Shown here in pieces: positions 37,939 to 47,075 of a DNA stretch of 64,000 nt. This stretch comes from Klebsiella sp. RHBSTW-00484 (lineage in GTDB: Bacteria; Pseudomonadota; Gammaproteobacteria; Enterobacterales; Enterobacteriaceae). Position 1 is the stretch's first letter; each line of letters starts with the position of its first letter. The notes under the pieces were generated by a model. It was not told the origin of the DNA, made no database searches, and was given only the letters and a program-made list of their open reading frames with translations. Made by a program: the position numbers and the translations under genes. The DNA lies in NCBI RefSeq assembly GCF_013705725.1, contig NZ_CP055481.1, positions 5,766,001 to 5,830,000 on the forward strand. The letters run 5' to 3'.

Positions 37939-38966
37939 CTTCATCGCCGCGTAAACAGAGTATTACCGCGCAGGATGTCGCCCAGCGTGCGGGGGTCTCA
38001 CGGGCGGTGGTTTCCCGCGCCCTGAGCAATAACGGCAGCATCTCTCCCGATACCAGAGAACGCGTACTGCGCGCGGCCGAAGAGCTGGGGTATCAGGTTA
38101 ATTTCCTCGCCCAGGGGTTAAACCGACGGCGCAGCCATCTGATCGGCGTGATCGTTTCGCGCATCAGCGATCCGTTTCGCAGCAGCCTGCTTGACGCGCT
38201 GCTCAGCGAGATCCAGCGCCGCGGTTTTCAGGCGCTGGTGAGTGAAATCCGTAGCGAACAGGATCTGGCGCAAACCCTGCGGCGCTTCGCCCAATTTCGC
38301 GTTTCCGGCGTTATCGTCACCTCCGGGCAACCACCGGAATCGCTGGTTAACGAGTGCGTTCAGCAGCAAATTCCGGTGCTTGGCATCAATCGCCAACCCA
38401 ATATCCCCTGCGTCGATTACGTTTGCTCGGATAATGTCGCCGGAGCAACCCTTGCAGCCGAGCAGTTGGTTCGCGCTGGCTGTCATCGATTCGGTTGGCT
38501 CAACCATCATCACTCAACCTGGGCCGGACAAACGCGCGGCGCGGCGTTTTCTCAGGCGCTGCTGGCACTCGGCGTGGATACTCAACGTGACCTGCACGCC
38601 CTTTTCGCACCGGTTGAGGACTACGACGGCGGTTTTCAGGCCGCCACCAGCGCCGACGACAGGCTACAGGGTATTTTCTGCGCCAATGCCCAGCTGGCCT
38701 GCGGTTTCCTTGACGGCATGCGCCGACGCGGCAAGCAGGCTCCCGAAGATTTTCAGCTCATTGGTTTTGACAATACGCCGCAAACGGCGCAATACAGTTA
38801 TCAGCTCAGCACCTTGCACCAGGACGTCGCGGAGATTTCCCGCCAGGCATTAATGCGCCTGCTGGAGCGGGCCAGCGATCCTTTACAGCCTTCGCGCACC
38901 ACGTGGGTGGGGGTGCAGTTAATTCATCGGCGTACGTCGCCATCAACCGATAAGAGCAGGATATGA
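37935..38966 (+). CDS. LacI-family transcriptional regulator
   Basis: This 343-residue regulator has the N-terminal LacI HTH TAQDVAQRAGVSRAVVSRALSNNGSISPDTRERVLRAAEELGY near residues 10-53, the hinge VNFLAQGLNRRRSHLIGVIV, and a periplasmic-binding-protein-like effector domain with the late FDNTPQTAQYSYQLSTLHQDVAEISRQA. Start and stop both overlap neighbours by four bases. It probably binds the palindrome at 37063-37078 and controls both operons in response to the imported compound or a product. Confidence 0.88.
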   Translation: MTSSPRKQSITAQDVAQRAGVSRAVVSRALSNNGSISPDTRERVLRAAEELGYQVNFLAQGLNRRRSHLIGVIVSRISDPFRSSLLDALLSEIQRRGFQALVSEIRSEQDLAQTLRRFAQFRVSGVIVTSGQPPESLVNECVQQQIPVLGINRQPNIPCVDYVCSDNVAGATLAAEQLVRAGCHRFGWLNHHHSTWAGQTRGAAFSQALLALGVDTQRDLHALFAPVEDYDGGFQAATSADDRLQGIFCANAQLACGFLDGMRRRGKQAPEDFQLIGFDNTPQTAQYSYQLSTLHQDVAEISRQALMRLLERASDPLQPSRTTWVGVQLIHRRTSPSTDKSRI

Positions 38967-39724
38967 CGGAAGAACAACAGCAGTCATTATGCGAATTGAT
39001 TCGCCAGTTGGGTGCGCAGGCACAAGCGCTGCGCGATACGGGGCTACAGATAGATAAAAAAGCGCGTCAGGATTTTGTCTCGCAGGCCGATCTGTTCGTA
39101 GAAAAAGAGATCAAGGACTGGCTGAAGATCCACTGCCCGCAAGATGGTTTTCTCGGCGAAGAGAGCGGCCTGGAAAGCGGTGAGCAAGGAACCTGGGTGC
39201 TCGACCCTATCGACGGAACCACTAACTACATTCAGGGGATGGACTACTGGTGTATTTCTCTGGCTTACGTTCTGCACAATACGCTTGAACTGGGGATTAT
39301 TTACGCCCCTGACCGAAATGAATTTTTCTTTGCCCGCCGCAGTAAAGGTGCCTTTCTTAACGATCAGCGCCTGACGTTACGCGAACCGGATCCGGAAACG
39401 GTGGTGATTGGGATGGGGCGTTCCAGCCGCGCGCCCGCAGAAAACTATACCCGAGCCCTCACTCGTGTCATCAACGCGGGAATGGAGTACCGTCGCTTTG
39501 GCGCAGGAGCGTTAATGCTGGCCCACGTCGCCACCGGGCAGGTGCACGCCTATTACGAAGAACATATGAATAGCTGGGATGCGCTGGCAGGAATGCTGCT
39601 GATCGTCGAAGCGGGCGGTGCCAGCAATGACTTTTTAGCCGACGATGGCTTGCTGCGCGGTAACCTGGTGCTGGCCGGGTGTGTCGATGTACAGGCCCGG
39701 CTTTCCGCTCTGCTGCCCGTATAA
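38963..39724 (+). CDS. Inositol-monophosphatase-family phosphatase
   Basis: This 253-residue Mg-dependent phosphatase of the IMPase/FBPase-like superfamily shows all family motifs: the first metal-site Glu pair in GFLGEESGLESG near 64, WVLDPIDGTTNY near 77-88 (DPxDGT), and HMNSWDALAGMLLIVEAGG near 195-214 (WDxAxxxLIVxEAGG). It dephosphorylates a polyol or sugar phosphate. Downstream of a phosphodiesterase-like hydrolase it fits a two-step breakdown of an imported phosphorylated polyol. The exact substrate is unknown. Confidence 0.86.
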   Translation: MTEEQQQSLCELIRQLGAQAQALRDTGLQIDKKARQDFVSQADLFVEKEIKDWLKIHCPQDGFLGEESGLESGEQGTWVLDPIDGTTNYIQGMDYWCISLAYVLHNTLELGIIYAPDRNEFFFARRSKGAFLNDQRLTLREPDPETVVIGMGRSSRAPAENYTRALTRVINAGMEYRRFGAGALMLAHVATGQVHAYYEEHMNSWDALAGMLLIVEAGGASNDFLADDGLLRGNLVLAGCVDVQARLSALLPV

Positions 39725-39755
39725 ATCAGGCGTCATGTAGATTTGGCTGTCCGGA

Positions 39756-39977
39756 CTACCGCCATATCGCCCCACGCGGGTAATTGTTCGGGCAGCGTTT
39801 AATCGCGCAGTGAGCCTGGTAAGAGCAGGATTCTGCCGCTACCGCCGTGGAGTGATACGGACAGGAAGGTCGTTCCCGCAGCCTCTCCCACTGCGCTTCG
39901 TCATAGCGCGTGATGTTGTAAACTTTTAATGAATGATACTGATCATTAATTAAAACGCTTGAAGAGTAGAGTTTCAT
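39756..39977 (-). CDS. Small cysteine-containing hypothetical protein
   Basis: I do not recognise this 73-residue protein. It starts MKLYSSSVLINDQYHSLKVYNITRYDEAQWERLRERP. Its C-terminal part holds four cysteines (SCPYHS, ESCSYQAHCAIKRCPNN), which suggests a metal site or disulfides. I place the start at 39977 because AGGGGAG lies five bases upstream; a longer frame to 40109 has no ribosome-binding site. The strong Shine-Dalgarno sequence supports a real gene. It is convergent with the phosphatase gene. Confidence 0.6.
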   Translation of the reverse strand: MKLYSSSVLINDQYHSLKVYNITRYDEAQWERLRERPSCPYHSTAVAAESCSYQAHCAIKRCPNNYPRGAIWR

Positions 39978-40315
39978 TGACTCCCCTGGCAACAGTAAAA
40001 TATCGGCTTCGTACCAAAGGATAAACTTTAAAAACCGCAGGCTGGAGATCGAGGAAAAGGCCACACCGGAGTGTGGACAGACAAGAGTATTATGAATAGT
40101 CCATTTCATTTTCTATCCGTGTATCTGTTACTGATAAATAACGTTTTATATATTGATAGCACTCATCATAAATACCCGCAAGGTTATCACACAACAATGT
40201 GACATAAGACAATACTCAAACACCAACCATACTTATTTAGATGTATAGAAAATGCTAACTTCTAATAATTAATAACTAATTCTCATGATGAAAGCCAACG
40301 TATGCACGGGCTCAT

Positions 40316-40446
40316 GTATACCCGTCATACTTCAAGTTGCTTGTGCGTTGGCTACGCTCGTTCGCCCGAATCACTTACTCAAGTAAGCTCATCGGGACTT
40401 TCTCCCTTGCCGCCTTCCTGCAACTCGAATTATTTTTGGTATATAA
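40316..40446 (+). repeat. ERIC element (about 131 bp)
   Basis: This is a full-length enterobacterial repetitive intergenic consensus element, running from TATACCCGTCATACTTCAAG through the core CACTTACTCAAGTAAGCTC to CTGCAACTCGAATTATTTTTGG. Termini are inverted repeats. It lies just downstream of the bamA-like gene and is oriented opposite to the ERIC at 43351. The remaining gap (39978-40315) shows no gene. Confidence 0.9.
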
Positions 40447-40525
40447 ACCAAAATATATTTACAATAAATTACAGGCTGCCGTTCAGGGCAGCCTGTACTC
40501 GTTTTTGGGTAAGCCGCAGGCGTTA

Positions 40526-42949
40526 TTACCAGGTTTTTCCGATATTAAACTGGAACTGCTCGGATTTATCACCATCATATTTTTTAAACGGCTCGGCCCA
40601 TGAGAAAACCAGCGGGCCTAGCGGCGACATCCACTGCACCGCAATCCCGGCGGACATGCGAATATGCGACGGATCGCCATAGTCTGGGATCCCCGCGGCC
40701 AACGTCTGGCCGGTATTTTGCCAGGAGGTACTCCATACCGTCCCCGCATCGAGGAATAACGACGTGCGCAGGCTGTCGGCGTATTTGTCATTCACAAATG
40801 GCGTTGGCACAATAAACTCGCTGTTTAGCACCGCCATCGCGTTACCGCCAACCGCATCGGACGAGGAGTCCAACGGGCAGGTGCTGTAGCTACTTTCAGA
40901 ACCATTACAACGATAGTAAGCCGCTTTTGGGCCAATCGTATTCGAGGAAAATCCGCGAACCGACGTCGAGCCGCCGGCGTAGAAGTTATCGTAAAACGGC
41001 ACCGATTTGCCGTTCAGGCCGCCCGCGTAGCCTGCACGCAGGTGCTCCATCCACACCCAGCTTTTGTTTTCGTTCAGCGGCAAATATTGCGTGGTATCAA
41101 AAGTGACTTTGTAATAGCTGTTATCCGAACCGGGTACCGTGACCTTGCCGGTCAGGCTGCTCTTATTCCCTGCACGCGGGAAGAAGCCGCGGTCCAGATC
41201 GTTATAGCTCCAGCCGAGGCTGACAAAATAGTCATTAGCGCTGTAGGTTGCGCCGCTATCACCATCCTTGGTCACCACGTCGGGGTAAATACCTCGTGAG
41301 TTAAGATAGCTCCAGGTCGTCAGTTCCGGGTCCATATTAGTCAGGCGGTTATGGACATAATCCACGCCCAGATTGAGGGAGTTGTTCTCGCTGATCGGGA
41401 ATCCAAGCGTACTGCCAACGCCGTAACTTTGCTGATTGTAACTACCGCTATCGGCATCAGAGGCATCGTAGCTGTTATAGAAAATTTTCCCCCCCAAACT
41501 CACGCCGTCGACGGTGAAATAAGGGTTCGTCGCCCCCAGTTCAAGATAAGACTGGTAGCTATTGCGCGTGCCGTTGAAGCTAACGCTATTGCCGGTGCCC
41601 AGCCAGTTATCCTGGGTGACGCCAAGCTGGTAGCTCACGCCGCTGTCGGTACCGAAGCCCAGACCAACGTTGAAAGAGCCGGTATTGCGTTCCTTCACCT
41701 TATAGACCACGTCCACCTGATCCTGGCTACCGCTTACCGGGATGATTTGCTTATCAACAGTTTCAAAAAATCCGCTGCGATCCAACCGCGTTTTTCCCTG
41801 TTCGACTTTTTCATCGTTCAGCCACGCGCCTTCCATCTGGCGCATCTGACGCCTCAGCACCGCGTCACGCGACGTATCGTTACCCTCAAAACGGATCTGT
41901 CGTACTGAGTAACGGCGTCCGGCATTAACGTTGATATGCAAAACCACACTTTTTTTCGCATCATCAATATCCGGTGCGGTGTTAATCTGCGGCCAGGCAT
42001 AGCCATATTTCCCCAACAGCGTCTTAATACTATTTTCTACCGTCGTAATTTCCGCGCCGCTATACCATTTATTCGTTAACGGCTTTACCAGCGCCTCAAT
42101 CTCTTTATTGTGCTGCGCCATATCACCAGTCAACATCGTGCTGGCGATTTTATAACGTTCACCTTCTGCAAGATTAATGGTGATATACAGAGATTTTTTA
42201 TCCGGTGTCATACTGACCTGACTGGAGTTAATCACAAACCGCGCATAGCCGCGATCGAGATAATAACTACGCAGCGTTTCTAAATCCGCCGCCATCTTTT
42301 GCTTTTGATATTTTTTATCGCCGATCACGTTCCACCACGGTACGGTATCGCGCAACTGCAGCTGGTCCAACAATGTTTCTTCACTAAAAGCCTGGTTGCC
42401 AATAATATTAATTTGCGCGATTTTTGCCGAGACGCCTTCCTGAAAAACAAAGGTTAAATCAACGCGATTGCGCGGCAACGGTGTGACAACTGCATGAACC
42501 TGGGCGCTGTATTTACCCACACTGTAATAGAAATCCTGTAATCCTTTTTCGATTTCCGTAAGCGTGTTGCGATCCAGCGCGCTGCCTTCTTCGATACCCG
42601 TGGCGGCCAGGTTCTCTTTCAGGGCATCATCCTTTACGGACTTATTGCCAGAAAAGCTGATTTTGGCGATGGTTGGTCGCTCTTTCACCTGCACCACCAG
42701 CGTGCGGCCATCCCGCAGGATCTGCACATTCTCAAAGTTTCCGCTGGCGTACAGGGCACGAACCGAGTCGCTGATATCCTCGTTCGAGACCTCTTCTCCC
42801 GTATGAACGGGCATGCTTAACAGCGCAGCGCCGACGGTAACGCGCTGCAACCCCTCAAAACGAATATCATCAACGGTATATGAGGTTGATGCATAAAGCG
42901 TTAAAGGAGAAATCAATAGCCCGGCGATGATACTCGTTTTTTTTAGCAT
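40526..42949 (-). CDS. BamA paralogue (Omp85 family, BamK-like)
   Basis: This 807-residue outer-membrane protein is close in size to BamA (810). A signal peptide ([20 protein letters not shown]) is followed by five POTRA domains from [25 protein letters not shown] to about residue 420. A 16-strand barrel then has the lid-lock motif [15 protein letters not shown] in loop 6 and the C-terminal beta-signal FQFNIGKTW. The normal bamA lies elsewhere, beside rseP and skp, so this is a second copy. A BamA paralogue named BamK is described in Klebsiella. Loop 6 has its own Cys pair ([12 protein letters not shown]). I use 42949 as start, where the signal peptide begins; the longer frame is not supported. 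Confidence 0.88.
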   Translation of the reverse strand: MLKKTSIIAGLLISPLTLYASTSYTVDDIRFEGLQRVTVGAALLSMPVHTGEEVSNEDISDSVRALYASGNFENVQILRDGRTLVVQVKERPTIAKISFSGNKSVKDDALKENLAATGIEEGSALDRNTLTEIEKGLQDFYYSVGKYSAQVHAVVTPLPRNRVDLTFVFQEGVSAKIAQINIIGNQAFSEETLLDQLQLRDTVPWWNVIGDKKYQKQKMAADLETLRSYYLDRGYARFVINSSQVSMTPDKKSLYITINLAEGERYKIASTMLTGDMAQHNKEIEALVKPLTNKWYSGAEITTVENSIKTLLGKYGYAWPQINTAPDIDDAKKSVVLHINVNAGRRYSVRQIRFEGNDTSRDAVLRRQMRQMEGAWLNDEKVEQGKTRLDRSGFFETVDKQIIPVSGSQDQVDVVYKVKERNTGSFNVGLGFGTDSGVSYQLGVTQDNWLGTGNSVSFNGTRNSYQSYLELGATNPYFTVDGVSLGGKIFYNSYDASDADSGSYNQQSYGVGSTLGFPISENNSLNLGVDYVHNRLTNMDPELTTWSYLNSRGIYPDVVTKDGDSGATYSANDYFVSLGWSYNDLDRGFFPRAGNKSSLTGKVTVPGSDNSYYKVTFDTTQYLPLNENKSWVWMEHLRAGYAGGLNGKSVPFYDNFYAGGSTSVRGFSSNTIGPKAAYYRCNGSESSYSTCPLDSSSDAVGGNAMAVLNSEFIVPTPFVNDKYADSLRTSLFLDAGTVWSTSWQNTGQTLAAGIPDYGDPSHIRMSAGIAVQWMSPLGPLVFSWAEPFKKYDGDKSEQFQFNIGKTW

Positions 42950-43217
42950 GGAGGTGTCGTCTAAAAGATATTTGGCAATAGCAGATATCTGCTGGGAATA
43001 ACAGTGTTCTTTCCGGCGGACAGAATATGACGCAACCTGAAATAACCTGAACGAGGCGCAGAATTGCACGCAATTATGACGAGAAAATGGAGAAAAAATG
43101 GATGTTAGAGAATGTTGAAAAAATTGTTTTTGGGTTGAACTTTCTTCCTGACCGTTAGTCATATAAGCGTTTACTGACACTAGCAAAACCATTTAATTAT
43201 TTTGTTTTTTTAATTAA

Positions 43218-43256
43218 AAAAACAAAAAGCCCCCTTTCTCATTAGTTGAAAGGGGG
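43218..43256 (-). terminator. Orphan minus-strand terminator upstream of the bamA-like gene
   Basis: CCCCCTTTC-tcattagtt-GAAAGGGGG (43230-43256) is followed on the minus strand by GCTTTTTGTTTTTTT. No coding gene on that strand ends here. It would end an unannotated transcript from the 43257-43350 side and would insulate the bamA-like gene. Confidence 0.75.
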
Positions 43257-43350
43257 AAAAGATCTTGTTAGGAATGATGCTCTCTGGGATAGACCAGGAA
43301 CAGGGAGAAATTAACCTATAATCCCGTAGATAAAATGAAGAAATATTGAA

Positions 43351-43542
43351 TATACCCTAAATAATTCGAGTTGCAGGACAAGGCACTCGTGCTTTGAACA
43401 GCGCTTGCGCTGGCCCCGAAGGGGCGAGGCCGCAGGCCGAGTAACGCGGCGACGCAGTGAGTCCCCAGGAGCTTACTCCAGTAAGTGACTGGGGTGAGCG
43501 AGGAAAGCCAACGCACAAGCAACTTGAAGTATGACGGGTATA
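43351..43542 (-). repeat. ERIC element carrying an internal insertion of about 60 bp
   Basis: The ERIC ends (CCTAAATAATTCGAGTTGC and GCAACTTGAAGTATGACGGG) and the core GTCCCCAGGAGCTTACTCC / AAGTGACTGGGGTGAGCG are present. About 64 extra bases (43387-43450, GC-rich, with CCCCGAAGGGG and GGCCGCAGGCC palindromes) interrupt it near one end. ERICs with internal insertions at defined sites are known. Its orientation is inverted relative to the copy at 40316. Confidence 0.88.
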
Positions 43543-43586
43543 AATTATGCAGCCCGGTTCCCATAGTGATAAAATGAGTAGATAAC

Positions 43587-43937
43587 ATGCCGCGAAATGA
43601 GATCCAACAATCCGTACTCAACGAATTAGTACAATGGATAAAAAAAAATCTTGAAAAGAAGCTCACCATGCATGCTCTGAGCCTCTTTTCCGGCTATTCC
43701 GAGTGGCATCTGTTTCGCCTATTCCGCCACTATTTTAACATGTCGCCAATGGAGTATATTCGCCAGCAGCGAATGCAGCTATGCCTTAATCTGTTACAGA
43801 TGCAACCCGCCTTTCGCATTGTCGATATTTGTATTATGGCTGGTTATGAGGATATCAGCGCTTTTAACCGTACTTTCAAGAGATATTATACCGTTACTCC
43901 AAGCCAATATCGTAAAAATCTGAATACGCACCAATAA
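43587..43937 (+). CDS. AraC/XylS-family regulator, SoxS/MarA/RamA-size
   Basis: This 116-residue protein consists only of the double HTH of the AraC family: KKLTMHALSLFSGYSEWHLFRLFRHYFNMSPMEYIRQQRM then FRIVDICIMAGYEDISAFNRTFKRYYTVTPSQYRKN. The domain boundaries match SoxS, MarA and RamA. The recognition helix (SEWHLFRLFRHY) differs from the conserved SKWHLQRMFK-type of that set, so its target may differ. It lies between an ERIC and a siderophore-type receptor gene on the other strand. A role in stress or iron control is inference. Confidence 0.82.
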   Translation: MPRNEIQQSVLNELVQWIKKNLEKKLTMHALSLFSGYSEWHLFRLFRHYFNMSPMEYIRQQRMQLCLNLLQMQPAFRIVDICIMAGYEDISAFNRTFKRYYTVTPSQYRKNLNTHQ

Positions 43938-44150
43938 GGGATTCCCCCTCCTCCGCATTGCTGCGGTTGGGAATGGAAGGGGGAAGAGGAACAACTTTAG
44001 AATGGAAATGGCAGGATGCCACTGTTAATCGTTTCCGGGATCAAGCAGACCCGATCAACAGAGACGAGTATAAGCTGCTAAGTTGAATTAATTGTGTAGA
44101 GGCAGTGGAGATTTTGTCATCATTTATATCAGCGACACATCTTTCAAAAA

Positions 44151-44182
44151 TAAAAAAGCCGGAATAATTAAATATCCCGGCT
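44151..44182 (-). terminator. Terminator of the FepA/IroN-like receptor gene
   Basis: On the minus strand AGCCGG-loop-CCGGCT (44157-44182) is followed by TTTTTT. The gap 43938-44156 has otherwise only a G-rich hairpin (CCCCCTCC...GGAAGGGGG, 43946-43986) that may end the AraC-type gene. Confidence 0.8.
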
Positions 44183-44198
44183 GGTGATTAACGAATAA

Positions 44199-46466
44199 TT
44201 AGAAGTGCGTATTCACGCTGACATAAAACGTCCGTCCTGACTCGTTATAGGTCTCCGCGCCTGCACCATACAGATAAGCACCGGTCGTTGAGTTCCCCGT
44301 CGTCTGCGCATTCCCGGCACGATAGTGGCGAATATCAAACAGATTATCCACTCCGCTGGTCAGGCTCAGGTTTTTGTTCACATCCCAGGTCGCACTAAGG
44401 CCGACAATGCTATACGGACTGACTTCGTTCAGCTCGCTGCCGGACACCGCTTCACCTTTATAGTTAAAGCGCTTCGGTTTCTGACGACCATACCAGGTGA
44501 AGGTGCTCTGCAACGAAAGATCGTCGCGCACCTGCCAGCTTAGGGTTGAGTTAAGCGTAAACTGCGGGATCACCGACAGACGATCGCCGGTGGTTTTGTT
44601 CTTACTCTGCAACATCCACGTCAGGTTGTTGCTCCAGTTTACCGTTTCACTCACCGGCAGGTTTAACGAGCCCTCCAGCCCTTCGACCAGCGCCTTCGGT
44701 ACGTTTTCCCACTGATAAATATTGGTGGTGCCGTTGCTGGCGGTACTGACCGCCGAGTAGCCGGACTCTATCTTGTTGTGGTAGTCGTTACGGAAGTAAG
44801 TCAGCCCAGCCTGATAGCCATCATGCTTGTACTCCAGGCCAATCTCTTTATTGACGCTGGTTTCTGCCTTCAGGTCGCTATTGCCCATCAGATAACAGGC
44901 GGAGCTGCTGGCGTAGCAACCCTGTCCGTTGCTGTACAGAATATAGTTCGGATTGAGCTGATAGAGGTTCGGCGCTTTATAGGCGCGAGCAATCCCCAGC
45001 TTCAACGTCCAGTCATCCGACAGCCCCTGCGAAAGGTTCAGCGACGGACTCCAGTTATTGCCGACGATGCTGTGATGGTCAAAACGCAGAGCGGGCGTCA
45101 GCATGGTGCTATCGGTCAGTGCAATATTGTCTTCGGTAAACAGCGAGAAAATCTCAGCGCTGGAATACGGACTACGGCCGGTTGCCGAGATGCCGTCAAT
45201 AGAGCCATAAGAGAGAGACTGGGTCGTCGACACGCCATCTTTCATCCGCTGCTGGTTCCACTCGGTCCCCAGCGTCAGGTTTTGCTCAAACCCGAAGGTA
45301 AACGGAATATTCACCTCGCTGTGCAATAGCACATCCGACAGGTCGATATCGGAGAATTCGCTTCCGGAGAAGATCCCTTCCGTTCCGCCCGCCAGCCCCT
45401 CGTTCATGCGCGAGTTACGGGTGTGCTCGTACTGAGCATAGGTATTGCTGGTCACGCCATTATCCCAGCCGCCGGTCCACGTCACCCCGTAAGTCTGCCG
45501 ATATAGGCGGTTAGTCTCTTTGCCGTACATACTTTTCACCAGCGTGCTGGTGTTGGTATTTTGCGTGTCGCCAGCATACAGATTACCCTGGCGGCTGTAG
45601 CCGGTTTCGAACTCCAGCGCCTGCATCGGCGCAAACTCCCAGCGCAGTTTGCCGTGGATATCTTTGTTCTCTACGCCTTCACGTCCCGCTGGATAAGAGC
45701 CCGCATAGGTACCGGTTCGTGCCGCTTCGTGGCCGGAGTTAATATCCTGGGCGTCGGCCTGCGTTTTGCTCAGGTTGCCCCATAAATTAAAGCTAACCTC
45801 ATCCGACAGCGGACCGTTGAGGCTAAAGTTCGTGCGCTTCGTCGATCCCTCTTTACGGTGCTGAGGAGCGTTCATATAGGTATTCCAGGCACCATGCCAC
45901 TCGCTGGTCGCCGGTTTAGTGACAATATTGACCACCCCGCCCATTGCGCCATTACCGTAGCGGGCCGCCGCAGGGCCGCGAATGACATCGATATGGTCGA
46001 TCATTTCTGCCGGAACCCAACTGGTATCACCGCGCGTATCACGGTCTCCGCGCCAACCATAGCGCACGGAGTTACGGCTGGTCACCGGTTTACCGTCTAC
46101 CAGAATCAGCGTGTTCTCCGGTCCCATACCGCGAATATCGACCTGGCGGTTATTACCGCGCTGGCCGCTGGTGGAGTTGCCGGTAAGGTTGACGCCCGGT
46201 TGGGTTCGAATCAGTTCTGAAACGTCGCGAGCCGGTGGATGCTTGCGGATTTCATCGGCGGTAATAGTGGATACGCCGGGGGCTTGCAGGTTCTGCGTTG
46301 CCGCGGTCACGACCATCGTTTCATCATGATTTTCTGCGGCAATCGCCGTATCGGATTTCTTTGTTTCGCCTGAAGTGTTGCCCTCGGCGGCCAGCGCTGG
46401 CAGCGCCACCCCCAGGATAGCCATGTGGATCAGCACGGCCAGCGAGTAGTGCGAAGAGTGTTTCAT
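44199..46466 (-). CDS. TonB-dependent catecholate siderophore receptor (FepA/IroN-like)
   Basis: This 755-residue outer-membrane receptor has a signal peptide (cleavage near ALAAEG). The TonB box is DETMVVTA near residue 48. The plug domain has RDVSELIRTQPGVNLTGNSTSGQRGNNRQVDIRGMGPENTLILVDGKPVTSRNSVRYGWRGDRDTRGDTSWVP, a stretch highly typical of FepA/IroN. The barrel ends in TYNESGRTFYVSVNTHF (terminal Phe). The true fepA lies in the ent cluster in relatives, so this is probably an additional receptor for enterobactin, salmochelin or a xenosiderophore. It is not adjacent to synthesis genes. Confidence 0.88.
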   Translation of the reverse strand: MKHSSHYSLAVLIHMAILGVALPALAAEGNTSGETKKSDTAIAAENHDETMVVTAATQNLQAPGVSTITADEIRKHPPARDVSELIRTQPGVNLTGNSTSGQRGNNRQVDIRGMGPENTLILVDGKPVTSRNSVRYGWRGDRDTRGDTSWVPAEMIDHIDVIRGPAAARYGNGAMGGVVNIVTKPATSEWHGAWNTYMNAPQHRKEGSTKRTNFSLNGPLSDEVSFNLWGNLSKTQADAQDINSGHEAARTGTYAGSYPAGREGVENKDIHGKLRWEFAPMQALEFETGYSRQGNLYAGDTQNTNTSTLVKSMYGKETNRLYRQTYGVTWTGGWDNGVTSNTYAQYEHTRNSRMNEGLAGGTEGIFSGSEFSDIDLSDVLLHSEVNIPFTFGFEQNLTLGTEWNQQRMKDGVSTTQSLSYGSIDGISATGRSPYSSAEIFSLFTEDNIALTDSTMLTPALRFDHHSIVGNNWSPSLNLSQGLSDDWTLKLGIARAYKAPNLYQLNPNYILYSNGQGCYASSSACYLMGNSDLKAETSVNKEIGLEYKHDGYQAGLTYFRNDYHNKIESGYSAVSTASNGTTNIYQWENVPKALVEGLEGSLNLPVSETVNWSNNLTWMLQSKNKTTGDRLSVIPQFTLNSTLSWQVRDDLSLQSTFTWYGRQKPKRFNYKGEAVSGSELNEVSPYSIVGLSATWDVNKNLSLTSGVDNLFDIRHYRAGNAQTTGNSTTGAYLYGAGAETYNESGRTFYVSVNTHF

Positions 46467-47075
46467 GGAATATGCCCTGTTTTCTTTTATTGCTGTCGGG
46501 GCACGCCTTCTTCATCAGTCAGATAAACAACGGCAGTGACTTCCATGCATAGGGCAACGTCTCTGGTTTTGGCGTAAGCAGAGCCCTCCCGATGCAATAC
46601 CGGGATATCGATTCAAAATTTACGCCAAAAATAGAAAATTTTGCCCTGGCAACACGAAGAAATAAACGCGCCACGCTATTCTTTGATAGTGTTTGCCGAT
46701 CAGCACGCAATAGGATTATTGTGCCGAACCACGTTATTAGAAATGAGATTTATTATCAAGTTTATAGTTATTCACCATGCAAATAAATTAAAATACAACA
46801 GTAAAAACAGATAGATAAAAAACATTAAATCTATTTAAGACCATGACCAAATTAAACAAATGAATTGTATCTACATTAAAAAAACACAATTCATCCATAT
46901 TATTTCCACAATTATTTAAGTAAGATCGATTTTATTATTGCAATATAAATACTGATTTTGTTAATTAATAAAATAATTAACATACGGATTTGTAGTCCCT
47001 CGTACATGCTTGCCATGCATGCTAACTGCGCAGGATTGACTAGAATAAAACAATCCCCCTGCGGAGCACCGCGCC
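46467..47075. promoter_or_regulatory. Divergent intergenic region, receptor gene / MltF-like gene (609 bp)
   Basis: No supportable gene is seen. The right half (46740-46990) is very AT-rich. A weak Fur-box-like sequence, GATAATAAATCTCATTTC read on the minus strand (46743-46760), lies about 275 bp from the receptor start. An unusual palindromic cluster, GCTTGCCATGCATGC, is at 47008-47022. A 63-codon frame at 46519-46710 (-) has no ribosome-binding site or family features. Confidence 0.4.

Noticed and set aside
40302..40682. Open frames across the left ERIC
   Set aside because: They are ERIC sequence running into the antisense of the bamA-like gene.
43316..43669. 117-codon minus-strand open frame
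   Set aside because: It is translated from the ERIC element and its GC-rich insertion and overlaps the AraC-type gene; repeats commonly give such frames.
46519..46710. 63-codon open frame upstream of the FepA/IroN-like gene
   Set aside because: No ribosome-binding site or recognisable family, and it lies in a control region.
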